Source: Apodospora peruviana
Taxonomy: Eukaryota > Ascomycota > Sordariomycetes > Sordariales > Lasiosphaeriaceae
Length of the DNA stretch: 64,000 bases
Assembly: GCA_033439685.1 (NCBI GenBank)
Contig: JAUEDM010000005.1
Span: 3,720,001 to 3,784,000 of the forward strand
Direction: 5' to 3'
Of the stretch, positions 54,701 through 64,000 are shown in pieces (position 1 is the stretch's first letter; every line of letters begins with the position of its first letter). The position numbers and the translations under genes were made by a program. Under the pieces are notes generated by a model. It worked only from the letters and a program-made list of their open reading frames with translations. It was not told the origin of the DNA and ran no database searches.

Positions 54701-56441
54701 TCCACCTCGCCTGCATTTCTACGGCAATTTGGAAGATACGATTATCTTTTGCCAGTTCATCTCATGGATCGCCGCCGTTTTCCGACTACCTGTGGAAAAT
54801 CAACTGTCGGCTTCATCAGTCGACTTCTCACTGGACTCGGCCCGAACGCTTGGCAATAAGCCGCCAGACACCCACAAAGCCAGTTTCCGAATCACCACCA
54901 GTCTTAACGACCTCCAGAAAGTAGGCGACCAAGAAGTCGGAACATGCTGGACGCCGCTATTCCCAAGCATGGTCATGGCATCCGGCTTCCCAGTACCCAC
55001 GACGCCCGGCACCAAGGGACTTCTCATCCCATTTGGCCAGATGCTCGAGATGGCCGACGTCTTGTATGACATAAATCTCGAAGACAAGGATGGAAAACTC
55101 TCAGGTGTCTACTTCGATGGAGTCTCCTATGTCTTGTACCCAACACGATACATCGCCGAGGAGAACACCGTTCAGTGGCATCTGAAGAGAAAGAGAGAGC
55201 ACGGTGCTGAAAGAAACCAAGCACACGCACCGGACCTTGGTTCCGACCAGAGGTGGCTCAGGGGCGTTGACCTCGAAACGCTGAGCAACGCGAAGGCTGT
55301 GCTTGGCTACTGTGGCGATGTTGTCGTGCAGTTGGGCACTGCATCACGGCTGGCCCAGTTCGAAAAGTACCGCTACTCTCTCGCCTCGGCCGAGAGCCCG
55401 CCTCCCGAGATCTCTCTCACTGGACTTACTGCTTCCATAAATCTCAAGGGGTTCGCAAACCTTGGGGGCTCCGCAACTGCGAGATATCCCAAGGGTCACA
55501 GAGTTGCGCGGGACAAAGAAAAGAAAAAGGAGTATACCGAAGTCCTGGAAGATGCCGAGCGACAGTGGGTTATCCTCTTCGAGACCTCTCCCGGGCAGGA
55601 ACGCGCTTGGATGGTCTCCCAACTTTCCTTGATACTTGAGCTGTTCAATTTCTGGGCCTTTAAGCGAGGCCTGAAAGACACCATCAAATTCGCCGAACCC
55701 GGTCCTTCTGGCGTGTCCGAAGCCAAAGCCGTGCTCGACGACGGCACCTATGCTAGCACCATCGTGGTCCCCAAGAAGATCCCTTCAGACACCGGCCTCT
55801 GCATCGGCGACATCGTCAAGCGAATATTCAACCGGATTGAGAGCCGCATCACCGAAGGTGCCGGCAGCAGCAAAGGGGAGAGCGACAAGGGCAAGATACG
55901 GCTGGGCCGCGGAGGCATTGCCGGCTGGGACTGGCTTGAACTCGCCGGAGCGCCATCCATCTCCGACATGAGAGGAATCCCGGACTTCCCCGAACCCTGC
56001 TGGATGCCGTTCACCAAACGAGTCCCCATCTTCATGGGCCAGAATCTCGGGCAGCTGTTGACCCCAAAGGATCAAGCCACTGCCAAGCTTTGCGGCAACT
56101 GGCAGCCCATCCCTGGAGGCATCAAGAACAATTACCTTGTCGCCAGCGTCGCGTCGATCCAGAAGCTAGCGGAGCATTCCGGCCATGACGAGTGCTGGTT
56201 CTTTTCAGAAAACCTGGCTTGGGAGTTCCGCGACCATCATCTCTTCGAGGGGTGCCGGGACGAGTGCATCGCCAACCCAAGCAAGTGCCGCAAAATGCCG
56301 CAGCTCTTGGTTAAAAAGAAAAAGAGGAAGACGCTGACGAAACCGCCTCCACCAGGGATAGCAGTGCAGCGAGCTCGACTACAGATTAAACAGCATGGCG
56401 CGATAGTGTTCGCTACGGAGAGGAAGGAAGGACGTTGGTAG
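51765..56441 (+). CDS. Protein kinase fused to a fungal regulatory module (probable single gene)
   Basis: Exons 51765-52088, 52155-52589, 52668-53432 and 53497-54304 join in phase. A fifth (54571-56441) joins if a 266-nt intron is accepted, giving 1400 residues. Kinase signs: GGFGSV loop (about 230), YFAVK (Lys ~266), catalytic HGDIKPSNIL (Asp ~380, with Gly in place of Arg of HRD), DFG (~403) and RAPE. A helical region with WELQRCI..ELDGDCDLG and CREFVDTTWG follows. The last exon has FISWIAAVFRLP, CWTPLF..GFPVP and VLYPT segments that recur in fungal ankyrin/NLR-associated proteins. The alternative is that the kinase ends at the TAG at 54307-54309 and a second gene starts at the ATG at 54585. 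It should be a cytosolic Ser/Thr kinase; the pathway is unknown. Confidence 0.65.
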
Positions 56442-56761
56442 TGCCCGTTTAAAAACTGGGTTAACTGCCTTATTATTAGGTTGCCACATAGGAAATTCTA
56501 GTGTCCTTTCTTTTGTTGATTGAGAATTCGTCCGCCACTGCTATACTTATTGCCCTTTCTCCCGGCTTGCTCTGCAAGGTCATGATCGAGCTACAGAACG
56601 AATTGCAGGCGTGGGAGTGAAAGACAAGTGCATATCAGAATAACATTAACAGAGAGAGATAATCTTCCGCTGACAACCCCAAAGATTCATGCCTCAGCTG
56701 CAACAACCAAACCTATACCTACCAGGCAAATAAAGGCACATTAACATCACCTTCCATTGTT
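56442..56761. other. Short convergent intergenic region
   Basis: 320 bp between convergent genes; 3' untranslated sequence, nothing else seen. Confidence 0.5.
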
Positions 56762-58965
56762 TCATTTCTCCGGGTCCCGCGTGGCATGGTCCGTCACAGA
56801 AACCGCCGACACCACATTCTTCGGGTCCTTTTGTCTTTCCTCGTCAGACGTGCGGCGGCTATTGTCCTTCTTTTCATCTCCCGCAGCACCAGTCCCAGCA
56901 CCATTGTGGTTGTTAGTCTGCCGCCCAACTGCGTCGTGCGTGGCGTCCCACTCGGCCAGTTCCGCCATCGGCACCTTGACGAGCTTGTGGCTCGTAGCGC
57001 CGTTGCTGTCGACCCGAAGCACCTCCTGACGAAAACGGTAGCCGCGAAGCTTGGGGATGAACTTGATGAAGAGGTAGTAGTAGACCGCACAGCCGATCAG
57101 ACTAAACGTGTCTGTCAGTATCAAGTCTGGTGTCATCGGAAAGGGGTAGAAGCAACTTACATGCCGATACCGACCACGACGTAGGTGGCATACCAGAAAC
57201 TCACGTCACCGGCGTAGACGCCGCCTGCGGGCGGGTACCAGGGCATGATGAGGAGGTACAGATTGACGAGGATGTTGATGATCACGACGGCGTCCCATGC
57301 CTTGAACTCGGCGCGCGGCAGACGGAGGCGTGAGCGCCGGTAGCGGACCACGTAGATGCCTACGCCCATGATCAGGTGGAAGAAGGCGGTCGGGTAGACC
57401 GAGAGGTCCGAGATGAAGTTAAACACGTCGCCGGCGGGCGGAGCGAGGATCATGAGGATCGTGAGGGCCCATTTCACTACGTAGGGGCCCAAGGGGGTGC
57501 CGAAGGGCTTGGTTGAGGCCCAAAAGCGCGGCCATGGGAGGACGCCTTGACTTTTAAATGAGTCAAGTTAGTGGTGTGTGCTATCACGAAAGAAAGACGT
57601 TGATGATGACTTACCGGCCACATTCACGAATCATCCGCGACGACCCCAAGAACACAGCGATAAGATTACCGAACGAGCTCAACGCGATCAGGAAATTGAG
57701 GCCCCGGACAGCTCCGCCGGACCCAAATACCTTTGTAAAAAACAGACTGGCGACAATCTGCTCCGCCGCTGCTATGTCAGCTTTGGGCACAGCCGCGAAC
57801 CAGGCGATGTTTGCAAAGATGTACAGGACGGTCACGATGCCGAGAGACAGGAATCCGTTGCGTCGCAGCTGCTTGACGGGGTTCTTGACCTCGGCGACGA
57901 CGTTGAAGGCGTTCTCGAAGCCGGCGTACGAGAAGATGATTCGATACAGCGCGTTGGTCACACCGTATGCCGTTGCTGTGCCCTCGAACGAGTTGACGAA
58001 GTTGGCGTGGGGGTCCGGGATGGACGAGACGCGGCCTCCGAGGACGACTAGACCGGTGATGGAGACGAAGATGAGGGTGACAACTTTGACGACGCCGATA
58101 CCGTTGGACAGGAGGTAGGAGTAGCGCGTGTGGAAGGCGACGACTGTTGATCCGTTTATTAGCACTTCCCTTGATTAGGTTTCGGAAGATTGGGTGGTAG
58201 TTGGACCCACCGAGCAAAACGACGGTAGCACTGGCAACAGCGACGCCTTTGACTTCCCAGTCGGTTGGCGAGTGTCCGTTGATTTGAAAGAGGTAGTGGG
58301 CGATCACTGATCAGCAGATACGGTTAGGAACATTGCCAACGTATTTGAATAATACCAGGAGTAGGGGAGAGAGACTCACCGATAGCATTACCGCTGGTAA
58401 ACGACAGCGCAACGGACTCAAACGCAAACATGGTAGGAAACAGCCACTTGGGCCGCGGGAAGGCCTGCTCAAGATACACAACCTCGGAGCCGGACCGGTT
58501 GGGGAAGTAGGCCGCGTACTCGAGGTAGACGGACAGGCTCGAGACGGAGGTCAGGAACCCGAGCGCCCAGAAGATCATGGACATGCCAACTGAACCCGTA
58601 CCCGCGAGGATGGCCGACGCTATTTTTTGGGCATATAATCAGCAAAGTTTCTATCACGCAGTGTTAGTGTGGCCGTGGTGCTCACGTGTGGAGTAGACGC
58701 CCGTGCCAATCATCTTGCTTACGTTGAGAAAGATGATGGTGATGGGGCCGACGGCGTAGCCGAGCGGCGAGTCGGTCTCGACGGGCGCGCCGCTGGCCTC
58801 CTGGTACGACGGCTTGGAGTCGTTTCCGCCCTTCTCGAGCGTGTATTGCAGGCTGCCGTCCGACACGACAGCATCTGAACCACCAGCCTGGCGCTCGGAG
58901 GCTTGGTTATCGTCGTAGTCGTCGTCATCTCGGCGGCTGAATGGCCGGCGCCAGTTGAACGACAT
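56762..58965 (-). CDS. Amino-acid permease, APC superfamily (MUP1/LAT-like)
   Basis: Six exons (58965-58686, 58619-58380, 58306-58211, 58143-57615, 57550-57161, 57101-56762) sum to 1875 nt, 624 residues, with all junctions in phase. After an acidic ~70-residue N-terminus the first helix reads ITIIFLNVSKMIGTGVYSTP, the consensus start of L-type/high-affinity methionine permeases. About twelve hydrophobic helices follow, with FSYAGFENAFNV and an IPxP-type SSIPDPH loop. The tail is polar and ends in Glu/Lys/Asp-rich sequence. It probably imports a neutral amino acid such as methionine at the plasma membrane; the exact substrate is inferred. Introns are 61-73 nt with good branch points. Confidence 0.9.
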
Positions 58966-61590
58966 CGCGGTGACTGTTCTTCGAGTGACTACTATAGTGG
59001 TGGGCTAGAGTGAGGTTGAAAAGAGTGAGTGTGGTCCGAGTGTGATCGAAGTGCAGAGGATCGACGGGACCATTAGGGTGTCTTATATACAGAGTGCTGC
59101 TCCGAGGAGATGGGTCACTTTATAAAATACTATTGACGTACACCTTGCGGTTAATGAGGTACGCCATGGTACACAGCATCTACGTAGCCAAGCAGGTTCT
59201 TTCTTCTCAGGTAAACGTGGTGGGATGCGGTTCTGGTGGCATGGGGGTTCGTTATTTAGCCTTGCAATAGTCTACCTGCATCATTTTGTCTGTTGGGTCG
59301 TGTACCATGCTCTCCAGACTGCGGGTGCACACGATGTGACTTCGGTATCTCAGCCCAGCAACAGGCTCGGTCGTCAATGTCTTGGGCGGGATGTCGGTGG
59401 CGGGTAGACAAGCATCTTGGATGGAGGGCTGGCAGTTGCTCATTCTCGGCAGTGATAACGCCATCGGCATGCCGCACGCACATGTACGTACAGACTGCAT
59501 GACCTTAGGGAAAACGGTTCCTGGGCTGTTTTGTACCAGACGGCATGGTATTTCTCTTCCAATTTCGGGTAGTTCACCGCAATACCTACTTGATACTTTC
59601 TATTCTGCCTTTAGTTTCATTTTCACTTCGGTTGTCTTCCTCTGTCATCAGCGAGCACTCCTTGGGTGGCATCCAAGCGAGGCACTTGACTCCTTTGGCC
59701 AATAATGAGCAATGCATAACTGTAGCGAGATCAACAACAACCATTGTGTTCTACTGTCCGACCTGCAGATTGCGTGGGGGACCCGATGGCGCCTACGCCA
59801 TACCCCAATTGTGAATCTACCTACATCTGGTCAAGTGCATGCAGCTTGGCCGCTGGCCAGGTACGTTTCTTTGTGTCTTCCAATGCAGTTGGTAAGCAGG
59901 AACCCGAGCTTGGCGTGTGGTTTAACTATGTCCCGTGATTATATAAGAACCTAAGCATTGTATAATTATCACATATTGTTCGACAGCAACACTGAATTGC
60001 GCCAGTGTGTATACCCCTGAAAGTACGGATGGCGTGCTTTTTGGGGCTTGTCCTCTGAACTGGCAGTCTGCCAATCCAATAGTTACCTAATTGTTTCAAG
60101 TTTTCGCGAGTTGAGAACCACTTGTGGAATAGTAATGACACAAGGATAACGATGAGATGCTATTGTGGCTTGATTTCATCTTCTCATGCCAGAAATGATA
60201 ACTTCAATTGGTGTAAGACAAACAACGTTTACTATACCTGCAAAGCCTTCACAGGGGTATGCGTCTGCATTTCGACGTTCGGCTGTGTCGCAGTGAGCAC
60301 ATGTACTGCACAGAGGTACCGAGGATGGGAAATCACTCCCTGTGTTTAAGTTACCTTACCCATCATAGACTCATATTGGGAAGAAGATCACGCGGGAATA
60401 CCCGTGAGAACTCGAGACTGCATGCACTGGTATTAGATATTAATGAGCCCTAGCCCTCAAAGGTGTGACAGCGGCAGACCCAGAGCCTTGGGTGACTGGG
60501 CCAAATAGTTGTAACGTAATAGGTACCTTGGTATACATAGGTGCGACAACACCTGTATCATTTGGTGCTGTGGGGGGGGGTGTACGGATAACCCACGAAC
60601 GGTAACAAACCTTCATTGCCTGATGCGAGGCGTTTTCCCATGCCTGGGTGTGACAATTTTGGTGTTACTCACGTCCCAACAAACCGACATACACCAACAA
60701 CGGCTAGCAGGTTGTTACACCCGAGACCGACCGTCGGCAACAACCCATGAGGTCCATTTACCATCATCCCTGAAAATGCCCCAACATAAGACCATGATCA
60801 AGTTCAATATGGAGGGAGCACCACCCAATAAAATGGCTGTCACATTTTTTTCCAACACCCTGTGTTACGGGGAGCCTCAACCAACACCACTTATCAGCTC
60901 TTGATCGACTCTAGTTGGTCACAGGGGGCCAATGTTATGACTTTGACCAACAAGACCCAACATCTCGTTGGACTCTCCGACCGCCTCACCTAAACTACAG
61001 TCACAGTCAATCAGTGCAGCGAAGGGCGACAGACCAACTGAAATGACTTTTTCTTTCATTTTCTTTTGATTCAACATATCTCACTTCATTATTGTCCCAC
61101 TGACTTCAATGTTCCCGAAACTTCAGTTGGAAGCTTAATCTCAACGGTCAACCGCTTCAATATCAAACACAAAGACAGCCAACGACTGTTTTAGGGGGCA
61201 CATTTCGAACTCGTCGTCGGGGATTGGACGAGCGGTCTCGTGGCGCCGCCAAACACAGGGCCTCCAGCAAGCTGTGGACAGGGATTTCTCTTCGCCAAGC
61301 CCAACCGGTCAGCATCAGTGGAATTTAGCTTCATTGGCTCGCGGCCTGGCGCGGTTCAGACTCTTTGCGGCTGAACGTGGACCATAAGCAAATCTCACCC
61401 TAACCATCATCTCGTGATCAAGTTTCCCCTCAATTGCTCAACGTCCATCATCATCATTGCATCCAAAAACGCGGCAGCCGTCCATCCGCGCTGGGAGGGA
61501 TCTTGTGCAAAAGGGATTCGCGAAATTTTGAGTCGCGCTCGCGACGTCCGCGGTAGTAGTCATATTGAGATAAGCAAAGATCACAAAAAC
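58966..61590. other. Long divergent intergenic region
   Basis: 2.6 kb between divergent genes. A 93-codon ATG frame at 60623 has a short hydrophobic start but no other support. A GGGGGGGGG-type run occurs near 60571. No gene supported. Confidence 0.5.
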
Positions 61591-63117
61591 ATGGAGTCTG
61601 GCCGGATTACCGAAGAAAAGACTGCGCATCCGGAGCGAACACGCAGCGTGTCGCCTCTCGCTGTGTCCAGCCGGAGCGGATCACGGTCACCGCACAGAGC
61701 CGGCGTCCACCGCGTGTCTTCCGAGCACGACGGAACAACGACCCAGGACAGAGATATCAACGATATCACCGAAAACCATCCTCCAACTCCCCCACCCTAT
61801 GCTCCAGCAGGATACGCCGACGGTTCCCAGGCTCCGTACTCAGACCCAAGCTCATGGCGAGACAGGCACCCATCCCTCCCCCGTTTCGCGCTCCCCATCG
61901 CCCTGCTCGTCGGCTGCGCCATCACGGGCGGGACGACTTACGCGCTGGTCGCTTGGGTCCTGAACCTGATCGCCAACGCATCCGTCGACTCGGACGCAGG
62001 CAAGTGGAAGGCCGCCGCGCGAACTGAGGTCTACGACGCGTGCTATTTCGGTTGCAACGACTGCGACGACCCAAGCTACGCCTTCAACGCGTGCCAGAGG
62101 ACCGCGGCAGTTAGCGTGAAGTCTGCAGTCATTTGCGACGGCACTCGCATGTGGAACTGGGCCGAGGCCGATCGGTACCCTGACGCGTGTCTGGAGACGG
62201 TCGGCAAGGTGCTCATGGGCGACGCGCTTGAGGCGCTCAAGAAGTCGTACCGCAACCGGCTGGCGATCATCATACTGACTGTCCTGGCGGGTGTTGTGGG
62301 GGGCGCAGTCACGTTCTTTGTCTGGCGACGCTATTCCATGTCGAAGGCGGCAAGGGAGGCCAGGAAGGCAGGGAGAGACGAGAACGGGCCGCCGAGGCGC
62401 GCGCGCACCTGGTGGCCGAATACATGGCGCAAGGAGCAGAAACCGCCGCATCACGCGTCTGCTTTTGGCGGAGGTGGTGATACAGTGCATAACACAGACT
62501 CCCGAAGGTCATCATCTTCCTCTTCCTCCTCCCACTCAAGCACACGCGGCAGCCGCGGCGGCGGAGGAAACGGAAACGGACTCCGGTTGTTCGCCGCCCT
62601 GGTCGGCCTGTTCTCCTCATCCAAGACGCACGCATCCGCCTACCCCTGCACCGGCCACGGCGACATGCCATGGAACCAGTTCTTCACCGCGACCTTACCA
62701 GCCAGCAACAGCTCCTCCACAGGTTTGACCATCTCGGGCGTCGTGCACGGCTGGATCAGCAACTGCTACGACCGCGACGACTGTCATCAGGTGTGCTCGA
62801 CGTCGTGCAGCACCGACTCGTCAACCGGAAAGCAGACGTGTTCCAATAAGTGCAAGAACAATTGCGTCCGGCGGACGTATACTGACCGCAGCCCGCGGGA
62901 CTATGTCGAAGTGGTTGTACCGAGAGTAAAAGCGTGCGGGTTCAGGGTCGTGGATGCCTTGATCGACATGCCTGGCGGTGAATTGACGCGAGTGGGTAAT
63001 CCGCTGATCGAAAAGGATTACTGGGTTAGGATATCGGTCGCGCCGGGGTTTAATGTTTCGCGGGCGGACGAGACGGACGAGATGGTTTGGTGTTTGCATG
63101 GGATTGGAGGGAGCTAA
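61591..63117 (+). CDS. Cys-rich membrane protein with two transmembrane helices
   Basis: A 508-residue frame from the ATG at 61591; upstream in-frame codons to 61414 begin only with GTG. Residues 1-95 are Ser/Arg/Pro-rich. Helix 1 is at about 100-125. A ~90-residue loop with a CYFGCNDCDD motif and three further Cys leads to helix 2 (about 222-245), followed by an Arg/Lys-rich segment, a Ser/Gly low-complexity stretch and then a second Cys-rich domain (CYDRDDCHQVCSTSC, CSNKCKNNC) before a beta-rich C-terminus. The hydrophobic LFAALVGLFSS near residue 335 might be a third helix or a signal-like segment. No family is recognised. Confidence 0.65.
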   Translation: MESGRITEEKTAHPERTRSVSPLAVSSRSGSRSPHRAGVHRVSSEHDGTTTQDRDINDITENHPPTPPPYAPAGYADGSQAPYSDPSSWRDRHPSLPRFALPIALLVGCAITGGTTYALVAWVLNLIANASVDSDAGKWKAAARTEVYDACYFGCNDCDDPSYAFNACQRTAAVSVKSAVICDGTRMWNWAEADRYPDACLETVGKVLMGDALEALKKSYRNRLAIIILTVLAGVVGGAVTFFVWRRYSMSKAAREARKAGRDENGPPRRARTWWPNTWRKEQKPPHHASAFGGGGDTVHNTDSRRSSSSSSSSHSSTRGSRGGGGNGNGLRLFAALVGLFSSSKTHASAYPCTGHGDMPWNQFFTATLPASNSSSTGLTISGVVHGWISNCYDRDDCHQVCSTSCSTDSSTGKQTCSNKCKNNCVRRTYTDRSPRDYVEVVVPRVKACGFRVVDALIDMPGGELTRVGNPLIEKDYWVRISVAPGFNVSRADETDEMVWCLHGIGGS

Positions 63118-63378
63118 ATGAGAAGAGGAGGGAGGAGGGAAGGCTTTGGATTTTGAGGGTGCTGAATTAGTGCTGGAGTTTTCGGGGAATACCTTATTCT
63201 ATGGAGCGTCGTTTCTCAATGTGATCTTTGTAATAGTTTTAGTTATACAACATGCAAGCACGCTCCGAGTTTGCCTTGAGAATGTTCAGAATTTGTTGTC
63301 CATTTTGCCACATTCGCTTCTCGGGTTGGCCTGTACTATATCTTGAGTGATCTTTACACATAGTGTTAACAATTCAAA

Positions 63379-63465
63379 CTCCTTGTGGTGTAGTTGGCTA
63401 TCACGTTCGGCTGTAATTGTCTGATCATAACCGAAAGGTCACCGGCTCGATTCCGGTCGAGGAGA
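63379..63465 (+). tRNA. tRNA-Tyr (GUA) with 13-nt intron
   Basis: The acceptor stem CTCCTTG pairs with CGAGGAG over all seven positions (one T-G), giving C1:G72 with discriminator A73, the eukaryotic tyrosine identity set. The anticodon stem TTCGG/CCGAA encloses CTGTAA, a 13-nt intron (63417-63429) and A, so the spliced loop is CTGTAAA with anticodon GTA. The intron is in the canonical position. The T loop reads CTCGATT instead of TTCGATT. Confidence 0.85.
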
Positions 63466-63467
63466 CA

Positions 63468-63478
63468 TTTTTTTTTTT
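63468..63478 (+). terminator. Pol III T-run terminator of tRNA-Tyr
   Basis: An 11-T run begins 3 nt after the tRNA-Tyr 3' end. Confidence 0.8.
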
Positions 63479-64000
63479 CCTTTTCATTTCCCTTTTTATC
63501 TTTACTCCACCTCTCCCTCTATCTTCTCGTGTTCGTTTCTGTCATAAAAAATCTTAATGCATTTTATTTCGTCTTCTATCCTGTTCGCTCACCTGTCGTC
63601 CAGCTCGATCAATTACGTAAGCCCATAACCAGCTCCAAATGACCTGAACTTCGAATGGAGACAATGATTGCGGCTACCACTTCCGTACATTATAGAAACA
63701 GACTACACGCATCAAGAAGGTCATTACTCCAACTCAACTGTCTGCCTCACCACTCGATAGATTCCACACAACGATCATAACGTCAAGTTACCTCCCTCTC
63801 TTGGCTGGCCAGGCTAAACCCAATCGGGAAGGTGTCTTTAAATGACACACACTCCTCACACAGATACCGCCACTGATTAGAGAAATATGTCTCTGCACGC
63901 CAAAGAACACTCGGGTACACCGGCAAGATGAGGAGGTAGGTTGAGACAAGCAAAGGAAACGGTCATTAGTCCCTCGGCACGAAAAGCTTGACCCGATACT
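63479..64000. other. Intergenic region to window end
   Basis: T/C-rich sequence just after the tRNA, then about 450 bp in which I see nothing. Confidence 0.5.

Noticed and set aside
60623..60904. 93-codon ATG frame with a short hydrophobic start
   Set aside because: The hydrophobic stretch is too short and polar residues follow at once; no promoter, intron or homologous pattern supports it.

Overview
The window looks like nuclear DNA of a filamentous ascomycete, most likely a sordariomycete. Evidence: short introns (mostly 42-80 nt) with GT..AG ends and CTAAC/CTGAC-like branch points; families typical of these fungi (TmpA flavoprotein, HET domain, fungal-rhodopsin 7TM, APH-like kinase, STAND N-terminal domain, fungal ACPFY-type C2H2); a eukaryotic tRNA with an intron; and long homopolymer runs outside exons. 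There are no operons, no CRISPR array and no intact transposon.

Layout. 0-2.4 kb: an eight-exon tmpA-like gene (minus). 2.4-6 kb: gene-poor, with simple repeats and a hairpin. 6-13.6 kb: a 2EXR-like protein with a GAQ repeat, a coiled-coil protein, a broken coding stretch, a multi-pass membrane protein, and a STAND N-terminal-domain gene with an in-frame TGA. 13.6-15.3 kb: a G-poor, C-rich non-coding segment. 15.3-18.8 kb: a small basic-tailed protein whose intron carries a 20-bp minisatellite, divergent from an APH-fold kinase with a repeated acidic tail. 19.5-30 kb: a graveyard-like stretch with a HET pseudogene, tRNA-Glu, an ankyrin gene with a suspicious TAG, duplicated non-coding segments, an F-box-like gene and a cytochrome P450 relic. 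30.4-30.8 kb: a 111-residue protein of unknown family. 31.7-35.3 kb: the most unusual gene, a secreted pepsin-like domain without recognisable catalytic motifs, then a transmembrane helix, then a nuclear-type C2H2 module in one open reading frame. 36.3-43.4 kb: a secreted Cys/His/Asp-rich protein, a 7TM rhodopsin-like protein and a small secreted protein with a 1-nt frame break. 44.6-50.3 kb: a P450 with a 4-bp repeat frame break and a 36-A leader, a three-finger C2H2 factor and a large low-complexity protein. 51.7-56.4 kb: a probable 1400-residue protein kinase fused to a fungal regulatory module. 56.7-63.5 kb: a six-exon amino-acid permease, a two-helix Cys-rich membrane protein and an intron-bearing tRNA-Tyr.

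The genes do not form one pathway. Two themes recur. One is the repertoire linked to fungal non-self recognition and signalling (HET, STAND-N, ankyrin, kinase fusion, rhodopsin-like receptor, pseudo-protease/zinc-finger fusion). The other is decay and slippage: premature stops, 1- and 4-nt frame breaks, duplicated segments and long A/T/C runs. Exon models were built by hand from splice signals and frame; total lengths divisible by three support most of them, but none has been checked against RNA or databases.
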